Assembly (NCBI GenBank): GCA_027403435.1
Contig: DAHZDR010000244.1
Location: 1-5,824 of the forward strand
Source of the DNA: Deltaproteobacteria bacterium
Lineage (GTDB): Bacteria > Desulfobacterota > Binatia > Binatales > Binataceae
Reading direction: 5' to 3'
Length of the DNA stretch: 5,824 nt
The notes under the pieces are model-generated. The model saw only the letters and a program-made list of their open reading frames with translations, made no database searches and was not told the DNA's origin. The position numbers were made by a program, and so were the translations under genes. Below, piece by piece: positions 1-5,132 of the stretch (within the stretch, counting starts at the first letter, position 1; every line of letters starts with the position of its first letter).

Positions 1-909
1 ATGCTCACCGGATGGAGCCTCGCGCGGCCGGGATTCGCCGGCCGGATGGGGCGGTTTGGCGGGATGATGGGCGGCGGCGCGCCGGGCGGCGGCGGCTTTT
101 TCGACCGCTTCCGGCGTTTTCGGGCCAACGCGGCCGGACCCGTCGCGGACGCCTATGGCTTCCGCTTCTATCCGCGCCGCCACGACTACCGCGACCAGAC
201 CTTCCTCGGCCGCAAGATAACCGGCGGAGGGATGGCCGAAGGCGGGCGCGCGCTCGATCTGCTGGCGGCGAGTCCGGCCACGGCGCGGCATCTGAGCTTC
301 CAGTTGGCGCAATATTTCGTCGCCGACGAGCCGCCGCCGGCGCTGGTCGAGCGGATGGCGCGCCGGTATCTCGACAGCGACGGCGAGCTGCGCGCGGTGC
401 TGGCGACGATGTTCATGAGCGCGGAGTTCGCGGATCCGCGCTATCGCCGGGCGAAGTTCAAAACGCCCTACGAATACGTGATTTCGAGCGCGCGCGCGGC
501 CGGCGTCGAAGTGCGCAATGTCAGGCCGCTGGCGGGCGCGATGGCGATGCTGGGCATGCCGCTGTACGGCTGCCAGACGCCGAACGGCTACGGCAATACG
601 CGCGCGGCGTGGCTCAATCCGGACGGCATGATGATGCGGCTCGGCTTCGCGACGGCGCTGGGCGCCGGGCGGCTGCCGCTCGATCGTTCGCCGCGGGATT
701 ACGTGGCGGGCAGTCCGGGAGATTTTCGCGATCGGCCGGCGCCGCCACCGGCGGCGTTCGTCGCGCGGCCGGCGCCGCCCGCGCCCGCCGCGCTGGCGGT
801 CACGCTCGGCGCTCAGTTCACGCCGCACACCGCGACCGTAGTCGCCAGCGCGCCGTCCGCGCTGCGCGCGCCGCTGATGCTCGGCAGTCCGGAGTTCATG
901 ATGCGTTGA
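1..909 (+). CDS. DUF1800 family protein, C-terminal part (5' end outside the window)
   Basis: This is the C-terminal part of a DUF1800 (PF08811) protein. The ATG at base 1 is probably an internal Met: the visible protein begins with the family's LTGW motif, which normally lies well inside the domain. Further family landmarks are FRFYPRRHD (about residues 54-62) followed by TFLGRKI, then ATARHLSFQLAQYFVADEPPPALV (about 93-116, the 'pathogen-free' core helix block), a GELRAVLATMFMSAEF block (128-143), AWLNPDGMMMRLGFA (203-217), and the terminal LGSPEFMMR. Two low-complexity stretches stand out: a Gly/Phe/Arg/Met-rich insert at about 11-40 and a Pro/Ala-rich linker at about 245-265. The biochemical function of DUF1800 is not established; members are usually encoded beside an exported DUF1501 protein, as here. 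The stop TGA at 907-909 is followed within 18 bases by the next frame, so co-transcription is likely. Family assignment is firm; function is unknown. Confidence 0.9.
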   Translation: MLTGWSLARPGFAGRMGRFGGMMGGGAPGGGGFFDRFRRFRANAAGPVADAYGFRFYPRRHDYRDQTFLGRKITGGGMAEGGRALDLLAASPATARHLSFQLAQYFVADEPPPALVERMARRYLDSDGELRAVLATMFMSAEFADPRYRRAKFKTPYEYVISSARAAGVEVRNVRPLAGAMAMLGMPLYGCQTPNGYGNTRAAWLNPDGMMMRLGFATALGAGRLPLDRSPRDYVAGSPGDFRDRPAPPPAAFVARPAPPAPAALAVTLGAQFTPHTATVVASAPSALRAPLMLGSPEFMMR

Positions 910-927
910 AGGATGGGTCGAGTCGCG

Positions 928-1224
928 ATGAAATTGGTCAATCAATTCGGACATAGGGGTTGGATGCGCGCCGCCGCCGCGGCGCTGGCGGCGGAGGCGC
1001 GCGCAACGCTGGCGGCGCCGCTGGCCGCGATCGGTCGTCCGATCGCGGCGGTGACGCGGTCCGCGCGCGACTATTCGCGCGGATTTCTCGCCTGGGGCTT
1101 CGCTCCAGCGACGACCGTGGCGTCGGTGCGCGGCGAAATCGCGCGGCTGACGGCGGCTGAAAAATCCGGGCGCGCGCGCGTGACCCGGGAGCCGCCGGCG
1201 CGTCCGGCGGAATCGGACCGATGA
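928..1224 (+). CDS. Small hypothetical protein between DUF1800 and DUF1501 genes
   Basis: I do not recognise this frame. From the ATG at 928 it encodes 98 residues: a basic/aromatic start (MKLVNQFGHRGW), an Ala-rich helix-prone segment (about 13-45), a patch with aromatic residues (DYSRGFLAWGF, about 48-58), and a charged Arg/Pro/Glu tail. There is no Cys, no clear signal peptide and no strong membrane segment. Support for coding comes from context: it fills the gap between two genes that normally neighbour each other, starts just after the DUF1800 stop, ends in an ATGA overlap with the DUF1501 start, and has GC-rich third codon positions. The start is uncertain. The ATG at 913 has GAAGG directly abutting it, the ATG at 928 has only a weak GAG 5 bases upstream, and the ATG at 964 has AGGGG 4 bases upstream. 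It could be an adaptor or assembly factor for the pair, but that is a guess from position alone. Confidence 0.55.
   Translation: MKLVNQFGHRGWMRAAAAALAAEARATLAAPLAAIGRPIAAVTRSARDYSRGFLAWGFAPATTVASVRGEIARLTAAEKSGRARVTREPPARPAESDR
1024..1049. repeat. 11-bp inverted repeat with 4-base loop inside the small frame
   Basis: GCCGCGATCGG (1024-1034) and CCGATCGCGGC (1039-1049) are exact reverse complements around TCGT. It lies inside the small reading frame between DUF1800 and DUF1501, encoding part of its Ala-rich segment. In RNA it could form a stable internal hairpin ahead of the DUF1501 start. It shares a CGATCG core with two other palindromes in the window. Confidence 0.5.
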
Positions 1225-2516
1225 CCGATCGAGGCGCCCGCGGTGATTCGCCGTCAGCGCCGACCGATCGCGCGATCGGCCGGCGCGAGTTCCTGCGCGC
1301 CGCCACGACCCTCGCGGCCGCCGGCGTGATGCTGGTTGGACCGCATGCATGGGCGGCGCGCGCGCTCGGCGGCGATTCCAGCCGCAAACGGCTGGTGGTG
1401 GTCTTCATGCGCGGCGCCGTCGATGGGCTGAGCGTGGTCGTGCCGTGCGGCGATGCGCAGTACTATGACCAGCGGCCCACGATCGCGATTGCGCGCGGCG
1501 TGGGCGCGGCGGCGGCGATCAATCTCGACGGTCATTTCGGCCTCAATCCGAATCTGCGCGCGCTGCTGCCGTACTGGCAGGACGGCACGCTCGCGTTCGT
1601 CCACGCCAGCGGCTCGCCCGACCCCACGCGATCGCATTTCGACGCGCAATTTTACATGGAAAGCGGCACACCCGGCGTGCGCGCGACCGGCGACGGCTGG
1701 ATGAACCGAGTGCTGGCGGCGATGCCGGGCCGTCACGGCGCGACCGCGGCGCTCAGCATGGGTCCGCTGGTTCCGCGCATCCTGACCGGGCGGGCGCCGG
1801 TCGCGAATCTGCCGCTGGGCCGCGGCGCCGGGCGGCCGATGCCGCTCGATAATCCGCGCATCGAAGACGCATTTGACCGCCTCTACGACAGTGACGACGC
1901 GCTTAGCCGCGCCTATCAGGAAGGCCGCGTCGCGCGCCGCAAGCTGCTGACCGAGCTTGCGGCCGACATGCGCGAAGCCAACCACGGCGCGCCGCCGCCC
2001 AACGGATTTTCCGGCGACGCCGCGCGCCTGGCCCGTCTGATCGCGCGCGACCCGAGTATCCGGCTCGCCTTCGTCGCGCTTGGCGGATGGGACACGCACG
2101 TCAATCAGGGCGCCGATCGCGGCCAGTTGGCGAACCATCTCAAACCGCTCGGCGACGGCCTTGCGGACTTCGCGCGGCAACTCGGTCCGGCCTACGCCGA
2201 CACCGTGATTATCGTGATTTCCGAGTTCGGCCGCACCGTTCACGAAAACGGCGACGCCGGCACCGATCACGGCCACGGCAACGTGATGTGGGTGATGGGC
2301 GGGCCGGTGCGCGGCGGGCGAGTCTACGCCGACTGGCGCGGGCTGAGTCCGGCGGCGCTCTATCAGGAGCGCGACGTTGCGGTCACCACCGATTTTCGCG
2401 AACCGATCTGCCGGGTGCTGAGCGCCCATCTTGGGTTGGGCGAGGAAGCGCTGGCGCGGGTGTTTCCGCAGCGGCCGGCGGCGACGGCGAATACCGCCGG
2501 AATCGTCGGCGCCTGA
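1221..2516 (+). CDS. Tat-exported DUF1501 family protein
   Basis: This is a complete 431-residue DUF1501 (PF07394) protein. The N-terminus carries a twin-arginine signal: GRREFLRAA at about 20-28, then a hydrophobic stretch to about residue 40, and an Ala-rich cleavage region (AWAARA, 43-48). The predicted destination is therefore the periplasm or cell surface, exported folded. Family landmarks follow in order: KRLVVVFMRGAVDGLSVVVP (56-75), HFGLNPNLRALLPYW (105-119), FVHASGSPDPTRSHFDAQFYME (126-147), GGWDTHVNQG (288-297), SEFGRTVHENG (334-344), and TDHGHGN (348-354) followed by GGPVRGGRVYADW. The Asp/His cluster of TDHGHG resembles the metal-binding part of the alkaline phosphatase/sulfatase superfamily, to which DUF1501 is related. 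Hydrolase activity is inferred, not shown. The ATG at 1221 overlaps the preceding stop (ATGA), suggesting translational coupling; only a weak GGCGGA lies upstream. Family call firm, substrate unknown. Confidence 0.93.
   Translation: MTDRGARGDSPSAPTDRAIGRREFLRAATTLAAAGVMLVGPHAWAARALGGDSSRKRLVVVFMRGAVDGLSVVVPCGDAQYYDQRPTIAIARGVGAAAAINLDGHFGLNPNLRALLPYWQDGTLAFVHASGSPDPTRSHFDAQFYMESGTPGVRATGDGWMNRVLAAMPGRHGATAALSMGPLVPRILTGRAPVANLPLGRGAGRPMPLDNPRIEDAFDRLYDSDDALSRAYQEGRVARRKLLTELAADMREANHGAPPPNGFSGDAARLARLIARDPSIRLAFVALGGWDTHVNQGADRGQLANHLKPLGDGLADFARQLGPAYADTVIIVISEFGRTVHENGDAGTDHGHGNVMWVMGGPVRGGRVYADWRGLSPAALYQERDVAVTTDFREPICRVLSAHLGLGEEALARVFPQRPAATANTAGIVGA
1264..1279. repeat. 16-base perfect palindrome just before the Tat motif codons
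   Basis: CCGATCGCGCGATCGG equals its own reverse complement. It overlaps the codons for DRAIGR immediately before and into the twin-arginine motif of the DUF1501 protein, about 43 bases after its start codon. It may be chance in a genome rich in CGATCG, or a structured element near the translation start. Confidence 0.5.
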
Positions 2517-2538
2517 ACCGTGGCCGGCCGCGGTTCAG
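2513..2538. terminator. Near-perfect palindrome between convergent genes, candidate bidirectional terminator
   Basis: The arms CTGAACCG (2513-2520) and CGGTTCAG (2531-2538) are exact reverse complements. The 10 bases between them contain the palindrome GGCCGGCC (2522-2529), so the whole 26 bases are symmetrical except for the T2521/G2530 pair, which can still form a wobble in RNA. The structure includes the stop codon of the DUF1501 gene and lies 11 bases past the stop of the opposing HEAT-repeat gene. That position suits a shared terminator or transcript-end hairpin. No run of T follows on either strand, so it does not fit a classical intrinsic terminator; a Rho-dependent or RNA-stabilising role is equally possible. 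Confidence 0.5.
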
Positions 2539-2549
2539 ACGCGGTCGAA

Positions 2550-3323
2550 TCAATACTGATTGGCGTGGAGCTTCGCGTCCATCTCGCGCAGCTTGGAGAG
2601 TTTTTGATCGGTCGGTTCGAGTTTTTTCTGTTGCGCCAACTGTTCTTCTTCGCTGCGCCGGGTCGGCAGTTCGCCGTCGATTTTCTCCAGCGCCTCGCTC
2701 GCGAGCTTGCGCACCATCGGACTCGAATCGTCGCTGACGGTCTGCATCAGCATATCGTTGGCGATGGGATTGCCAATTTCGCCCAGGGCGAAGACCGCGG
2801 TGCCGCGGTTCGCATCGCTAGTGGTGTTTTTGAGGAAATCGATAATCGGCAGGGCGCCGCGTTCGTCGCCGATTCGTCCGAGCGCCGCCACCAGATGAAG
2901 TTTTTCGATCGCCGGCGTATCGCGCAGGTATAGGTCCTGCGACATCTGCGGCACCGCGTCGGTCACGGCGCGCGCGCCCAGCACGTCGATCGCCTTGATC
3001 CGCACGCGCACGTCGGGATCCGACAGGCCGCGGAATAAAATCGAGTTGACTTCGGGGCTATTGACGAAACGTAGCGATTCGAGTCCCTGCACGCGCACGC
3101 GCGGATCGGCGTCGTTGTATTTGCGCTTGGCCTCGCGGATCGCGTCGGCCGCGTCCTTGCCGTGCTTGTGCACGGTGTCGGGACCGGCCTGCTCCAGCGC
3201 CGACATCGGCATCATTGGGTTCCCCGGACCCGGAACGCCGAGCATCTGGGCGCGCGCGCGCAAGGGTGCGGCGAGTATCGCGAGCATTGCGAACCCCACG
3301 AACAGCGAACGGGCGTGCGACAT
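2550..3323 (-). CDS. Secreted HEAT-repeat protein
   Basis: This gene encodes a 257-residue exported protein built of HEAT-like helical repeats (PF13646 type). The first 26 residues form a Sec signal peptide: MSHARS, the hydrophobic LFVGFAMLAILAAP, then LRARAQ with a plausible cleavage after ARA or RAQ. There is no lipobox Cys, so a soluble periplasmic protein is expected. After a Pro/Met-rich linker (about 30-45), about five repeats follow, at roughly 71-100, 101-131, 133-164, 167-196 and 197-217. Recurrent D-x-x-x-R-x-x-A/G-x-x-x-L patterns mark them, for example DPDVRVRIKAIDVLG and DANRGTAVFALGEIG. The C-terminus (about 220-252) is highly charged and probably helical or coiled-coil. Such repeats normally serve as protein-binding scaffolds; the partner is unknown. 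The start at 3323 is chosen because GGAGG lies 8 bases upstream and the signal peptide begins there; the longer open frame to 3548 adds Ala/Arg-rich sequence antisense to the DUF3108 gene. Confidence 0.85.
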   Translation of the reverse strand: MSHARSLFVGFAMLAILAAPLRARAQMLGVPGPGNPMMPMSALEQAGPDTVHKHGKDAADAIREAKRKYNDADPRVRVQGLESLRFVNSPEVNSILFRGLSDPDVRVRIKAIDVLGARAVTDAVPQMSQDLYLRDTPAIEKLHLVAALGRIGDERGALPIIDFLKNTTSDANRGTAVFALGEIGNPIANDMLMQTVSDDSSPMVRKLASEALEKIDGELPTRRSEEEQLAQQKKLEPTDQKLSKLREMDAKLHANQY

Positions 3324-3331
3324 TCCCCTGC

Positions 3332-3336
3332 CCTCC
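3332..3336 (-). promoter_or_regulatory. Shine-Dalgarno site of the HEAT-repeat gene
   Basis: Read on the minus strand this is GGAGG, 8 bases before the ATG at 3323. It fixes the start at the signal peptide rather than at the in-frame Met codons farther upstream (at 3548 and near residue 56 of the long frame). Confidence 0.75.
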
Positions 3337-3355
3337 AGCTTGCGGCACAATCGTC

Positions 3356-3361
3356 GGGAGG
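3356..3361 (+). promoter_or_regulatory. Shine-Dalgarno site of the DUF3108 gene
   Basis: GGGAGG ends only 2 bases before the GTG at 3364. The spacing is short, but it is the only strong Shine-Dalgarno sequence near the start of this frame, and no ATG exists in frame before the conserved domain. It supports initiation at the GTG, with some residual doubt because of the spacing. Confidence 0.5.
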
Positions 3362-3362
3362 C

Positions 3363-3391
3363 AGTGTATTCGATTTTACGCATCAGGAAAA
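3363..3391 (-). promoter_or_regulatory. Possible promoter of the HEAT-repeat gene, inside the start of the divergent gene
   Basis: On the minus strand this AT-richer patch holds TAAAAT (3378-3373), which matches five of six bases of the sigma-70 -10 consensus but has no good -35 box. An alternative pair is TTTTCC (3391-3386) and TACACT (3368-3363) with a 17-base spacer, which is a weaker match. Either would give a leader of a few tens of bases and would lie over the first codons of the DUF3108 gene. The match is by eye and the call is weak. Confidence 0.28.
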
Positions 3392-4395
3392 TCCTTGCGC
3401 GGCGTCTGGCGGCCGCGTTGATCGCGGCGCTGGCCGCGGCAATCGCGGTGGCGGCCGCTCGTCCGATCGCGCGCGCGGCGGACGCCGCGGCGTCCAGGCC
3501 GATCGCGCGCGCCGGCGCGCGGCCGGCGCGCCGGCCGTTGCCGCCCAAGCCGATCGCGCTGCCCGATAATCTTGCGATTCCCGACTACCGGCCTGGCCCG
3601 AACCCATTTCGCGCCGGCGAAACCCTGGTGTATGCGGCGTCATGGATGGATGTTCCAGCGGGCAACGCGCGCATCACGTTCCTGCGCAACCGGCGCCATC
3701 CCGAACTATGGTCCGGCCTGATGTGGCTCGACACCAGCCGGGTGGTGGACCTGGTTTACCGGATGCGCGACTATTTTCGTGAAGATTTCGCTATCGGAAC
3801 CCTGCGTCCCGATACAATCCAGATTTTTCAGCACGAAAACCGCCGCATTTATCACTGGCATGTCACTTTCGACTATCCCGCCCACATGGTGACGGCGGTC
3901 AAGACGGGTCGGCGCGGCGGCGCGACCATCCGCCGTTTTACCGGCGGCGATCCGTTGGGGCCGTTTTCGGGCGCGATTATGGCGCTGTCGCAGCGGCTCA
4001 AGCCGGGCGACGATCTGAAGTTCGATATCTTCAGCGGCGGCAATCGCTACGTGTTTGGCTTCAACGTGACCGGCCGCGAGCGGATCACGACCGCGCTCGG
4101 TACGTTCGAGACCGTGCGAATCGAACCGTCGGTAATCTGGCTAAGCGAGGGATCGTTTCGCGGCGAGGCGCGCCAGACCACGATCTGGGTGACCGACGAC
4201 GCGCGCCATCTGCCGGTGCGGATTGCGGCGGCGGTCTTTTTCGGCGACGTCTATGCCGATCTGGTGAGCGTGAGCGGCGCGCCCTTCGGCGCGCTTGGCC
4301 AAACCGCCGCCGCGCCCGCCGCGGCGATCCCGCGCGCCATGACCAATCCCTACGCGGGCCTGCCCACGCCGGCGCCCGACGCCCCCACGCCCTGA
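3364..4395 (+). CDS. Secreted DUF3108 domain protein
   Basis: From a GTG start this encodes 343 residues. The N-terminus is an export signal: basic MYSILRIRKILARR, then a hydrophobic Ala/Leu/Ile stretch (about 15-32). An Ala/Arg/Pro-rich linker follows (about 33-75) in which the hexapeptide RPIARA occurs twice. The DUF3108 (PF11306) domain begins at NPFRAGETLVYAASW (about 80-94) and continues with VYRMRDYFREDF and the LRPD turn (131-150), the QRLKPGDDLKFDIFSGG segment (210-226), a G-x-F-E-T-V-R-I-E-P strand (246-255) and WVTDDARHLPVRI (275-287). The family is exported and beta-rich, and of unsettled function; some members are encoded with envelope genes. A Pro/Ala-rich tail (about 313-343) follows the domain. 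There is no ATG between the upstream stop region and the domain, so GTG at 3364 is the best start. The upstream open frame runs antisense through the HEAT gene and is not believed. The start codon is less certain than the family. Confidence 0.82.
   Translation: MYSILRIRKILARRLAAALIAALAAAIAVAAARPIARAADAAASRPIARAGARPARRPLPPKPIALPDNLAIPDYRPGPNPFRAGETLVYAASWMDVPAGNARITFLRNRRHPELWSGLMWLDTSRVVDLVYRMRDYFREDFAIGTLRPDTIQIFQHENRRIYHWHVTFDYPAHMVTAVKTGRRGGATIRRFTGGDPLGPFSGAIMALSQRLKPGDDLKFDIFSGGNRYVFGFNVTGRERITTALGTFETVRIEPSVIWLSEGSFRGEARQTTIWVTDDARHLPVRIAAAVFFGDVYADLVSVSGAPFGALGQTAAAPAAAIPRAMTNPYAGLPTPAPDAPTP
3520..3537. repeat. 18-base perfect palindrome in the DUF3108 linker
   Basis: The sequence CGGCCGGCGCGCCGGCCG equals its own reverse complement. 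It lies in the codons for the Ala/Arg/Pro-rich linker just after the export signal. It contains only G and C, so compositional chance in Arg/Ala/Pro codons is a fair explanation. Confidence 0.6.
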
Positions 4396-4447
4396 TTCCG
4401 TCCGCCGCTTTCCGGCCCGGTCTCCGCCTGTGCTATTTATGCGCGGG

Positions 4448-4466
4448 CGGGGCGATGCGCGCCCCG
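4448..4466 (+). promoter_or_regulatory. GC hairpin touching the Shine-Dalgarno site of the isomerase gene
   Basis: CGGGGCG (4448-4454) and CGCCCCG (4460-4466) are exact reverse complements around a 5-base loop. The last G of the stem is also the first G of the Shine-Dalgarno sequence GGGGAGG (4466-4472), which itself lies 7 bases before the ATG at 4480. The RNA would form a stable stem right next to the ribosome site. Just upstream, TGCTATTTAT (4431-4440) is the only AT-rich patch in the 84-base gap and may hold a -10 element, although it matches the consensus poorly. Confidence 0.4.
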
Positions 4467-4479
4467 GGGAGGATTCACG

Positions 4480-5094
4480 ATGGCCGCCAAGCTGGAATTT
4501 TTTTACGACTGCTCGAGTCCATGGACCTATCTGGCCTTCACCAAGATCGAGGAAGTGGCGGCGCGTCACGGCGCCGATCTGATCTGGAAGCCGATTCTGG
4601 TCGGCGGCGTGTTCAACGCCGCGAACCCCTCCGTCTATGAATCGCGCGAACGGCCGGTCAAAGTTAAGGCGCGCTATTACAAAAAGGACCTGCAAGACTG
4701 GGCGCATCTCTACCGCCTTAAAATCACCGATCCCGGCGAGCTCAAGGTCTTTCCGGTGAATTCGGTCAAAGCGATGCGCGGGGCGTTCGTCGCGCTGGAG
4801 CAGGGCAAAATTTCGCCCTACTCGCGGCGCGCGTTCGAGCGCTACTGGGGCGATAATCAGGACCTCAGCCAGGACGACGTGCTGCGCGCGATCGTGCGTG
4901 AGACCGGACTGGACGAAGCGGAATTTTTCCGCAAAATCGCGCTGCCCGAGTACAAGGAAAAGCTTCGCGCCACCACCGAGGAGCTGATCGCGCGCGGCGG
5001 CTTTGGCTCGCCGACCATGTTCGTCGATGGCCAGATGTTCTTCGGCAACGACCGTCTGCCGCTGGTCGAGCACGCCCTCGTCCATCGTCATTAG
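4480..5094 (+). CDS. 2-hydroxychromene-2-carboxylate isomerase-like protein (GST-kappa/DsbA fold)
   Basis: This 204-residue cytosolic protein belongs to the DsbA-like thioredoxin-fold family (PF01323), HCCA isomerase/GST-kappa branch. The N-terminal strand and active-site loop read KLEFFYDCSSPWTYLAF (4-20). The Ser before Pro14 (Ser13) matches the catalytic serine that replaces the DsbA Cys pair in this branch, and it is expected to act with bound glutathione. Near the C-terminus, GGFGSPTMFVDGQMFFGNDRL (173-192) supplies the cis-Pro loop (Pro178) and the closing strand typical of the family. Length is normal (about 200). The characterised reaction is glutathione-dependent interconversion of 2-hydroxychromene-2-carboxylate and trans-o-hydroxybenzylidenepyruvate in naphthalene breakdown. 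No other aromatic-degradation gene is in view, so the true substrate is unknown and a general GST-kappa-like role is possible. The start is supported by GGGGAGG 7 bases before the ATG. Confidence 0.88.
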   Translation: MAAKLEFFYDCSSPWTYLAFTKIEEVAARHGADLIWKPILVGGVFNAANPSVYESRERPVKVKARYYKKDLQDWAHLYRLKITDPGELKVFPVNSVKAMRGAFVALEQGKISPYSRRAFERYWGDNQDLSQDDVLRAIVRETGLDEAEFFRKIALPEYKEKLRATTEELIARGGFGSPTMFVDGQMFFGNDRLPLVEHALVHRH

Positions 5095-5132
5095 GCGGCG
5101 ATCGCGCCGTCAGCCGCCGGCGCGATCGCCGC
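5095..5132 (+). terminator. 15-bp perfect inverted repeat after the isomerase stop, candidate terminator upstream of recA
   Basis: GCGGCGATCGCGCCG (5095-5109) and CGGCGCGATCGCCGC (5118-5132) are exact reverse complements separated by 8 bases (TCAGCCGC). The stem starts on the base after the TAG stop. It would make a very stable RNA hairpin and most simply ends or protects the isomerase transcript, separating it from recA. There is no T run after it (TTCGCGCG follows), so it is not a classical intrinsic terminator. The symmetry and position would also allow a protein-binding site upstream of recA. Confidence 0.55.

Noticed and set aside
12..956. Plus-strand frame of 314 codons overlapping DUF1800
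   Set aside because: Arg/Ala/Gly-rich out-of-frame translation of the DUF1800 gene.
1254..2429. Long minus-strand open frame (391 codons) opposite DUF1501
   Set aside because: It lies wholly antisense to a clear family gene; its product is Arg/Ala/His-rich without recognisable domains, as expected for a shadow frame in GC-rich DNA.
2995..3363. Upstream extension of the DUF3108 frame to the ATG at 2995
   Set aside because: It is antisense to the HEAT-repeat coding sequence and would bury the export signal.
3324..3548. N-terminal extension of the HEAT-repeat gene to an upstream Met
   Set aside because: It would place the signal peptide internally, is antisense to the DUF3108 gene, and a good Shine-Dalgarno site marks the start at 3323.
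4141..5091. Minus-strand open frame (316 codons) opposite the DUF3108 end and the isomerase gene
   Set aside because: It crosses two genes with solid family matches and its product shows no domain or plausible start signal.
5095..5132. CRISPR repeat or attachment site
   Set aside because: Only one copy of the inverted repeat exists here, with no spacer array, no integrase and no tRNA.
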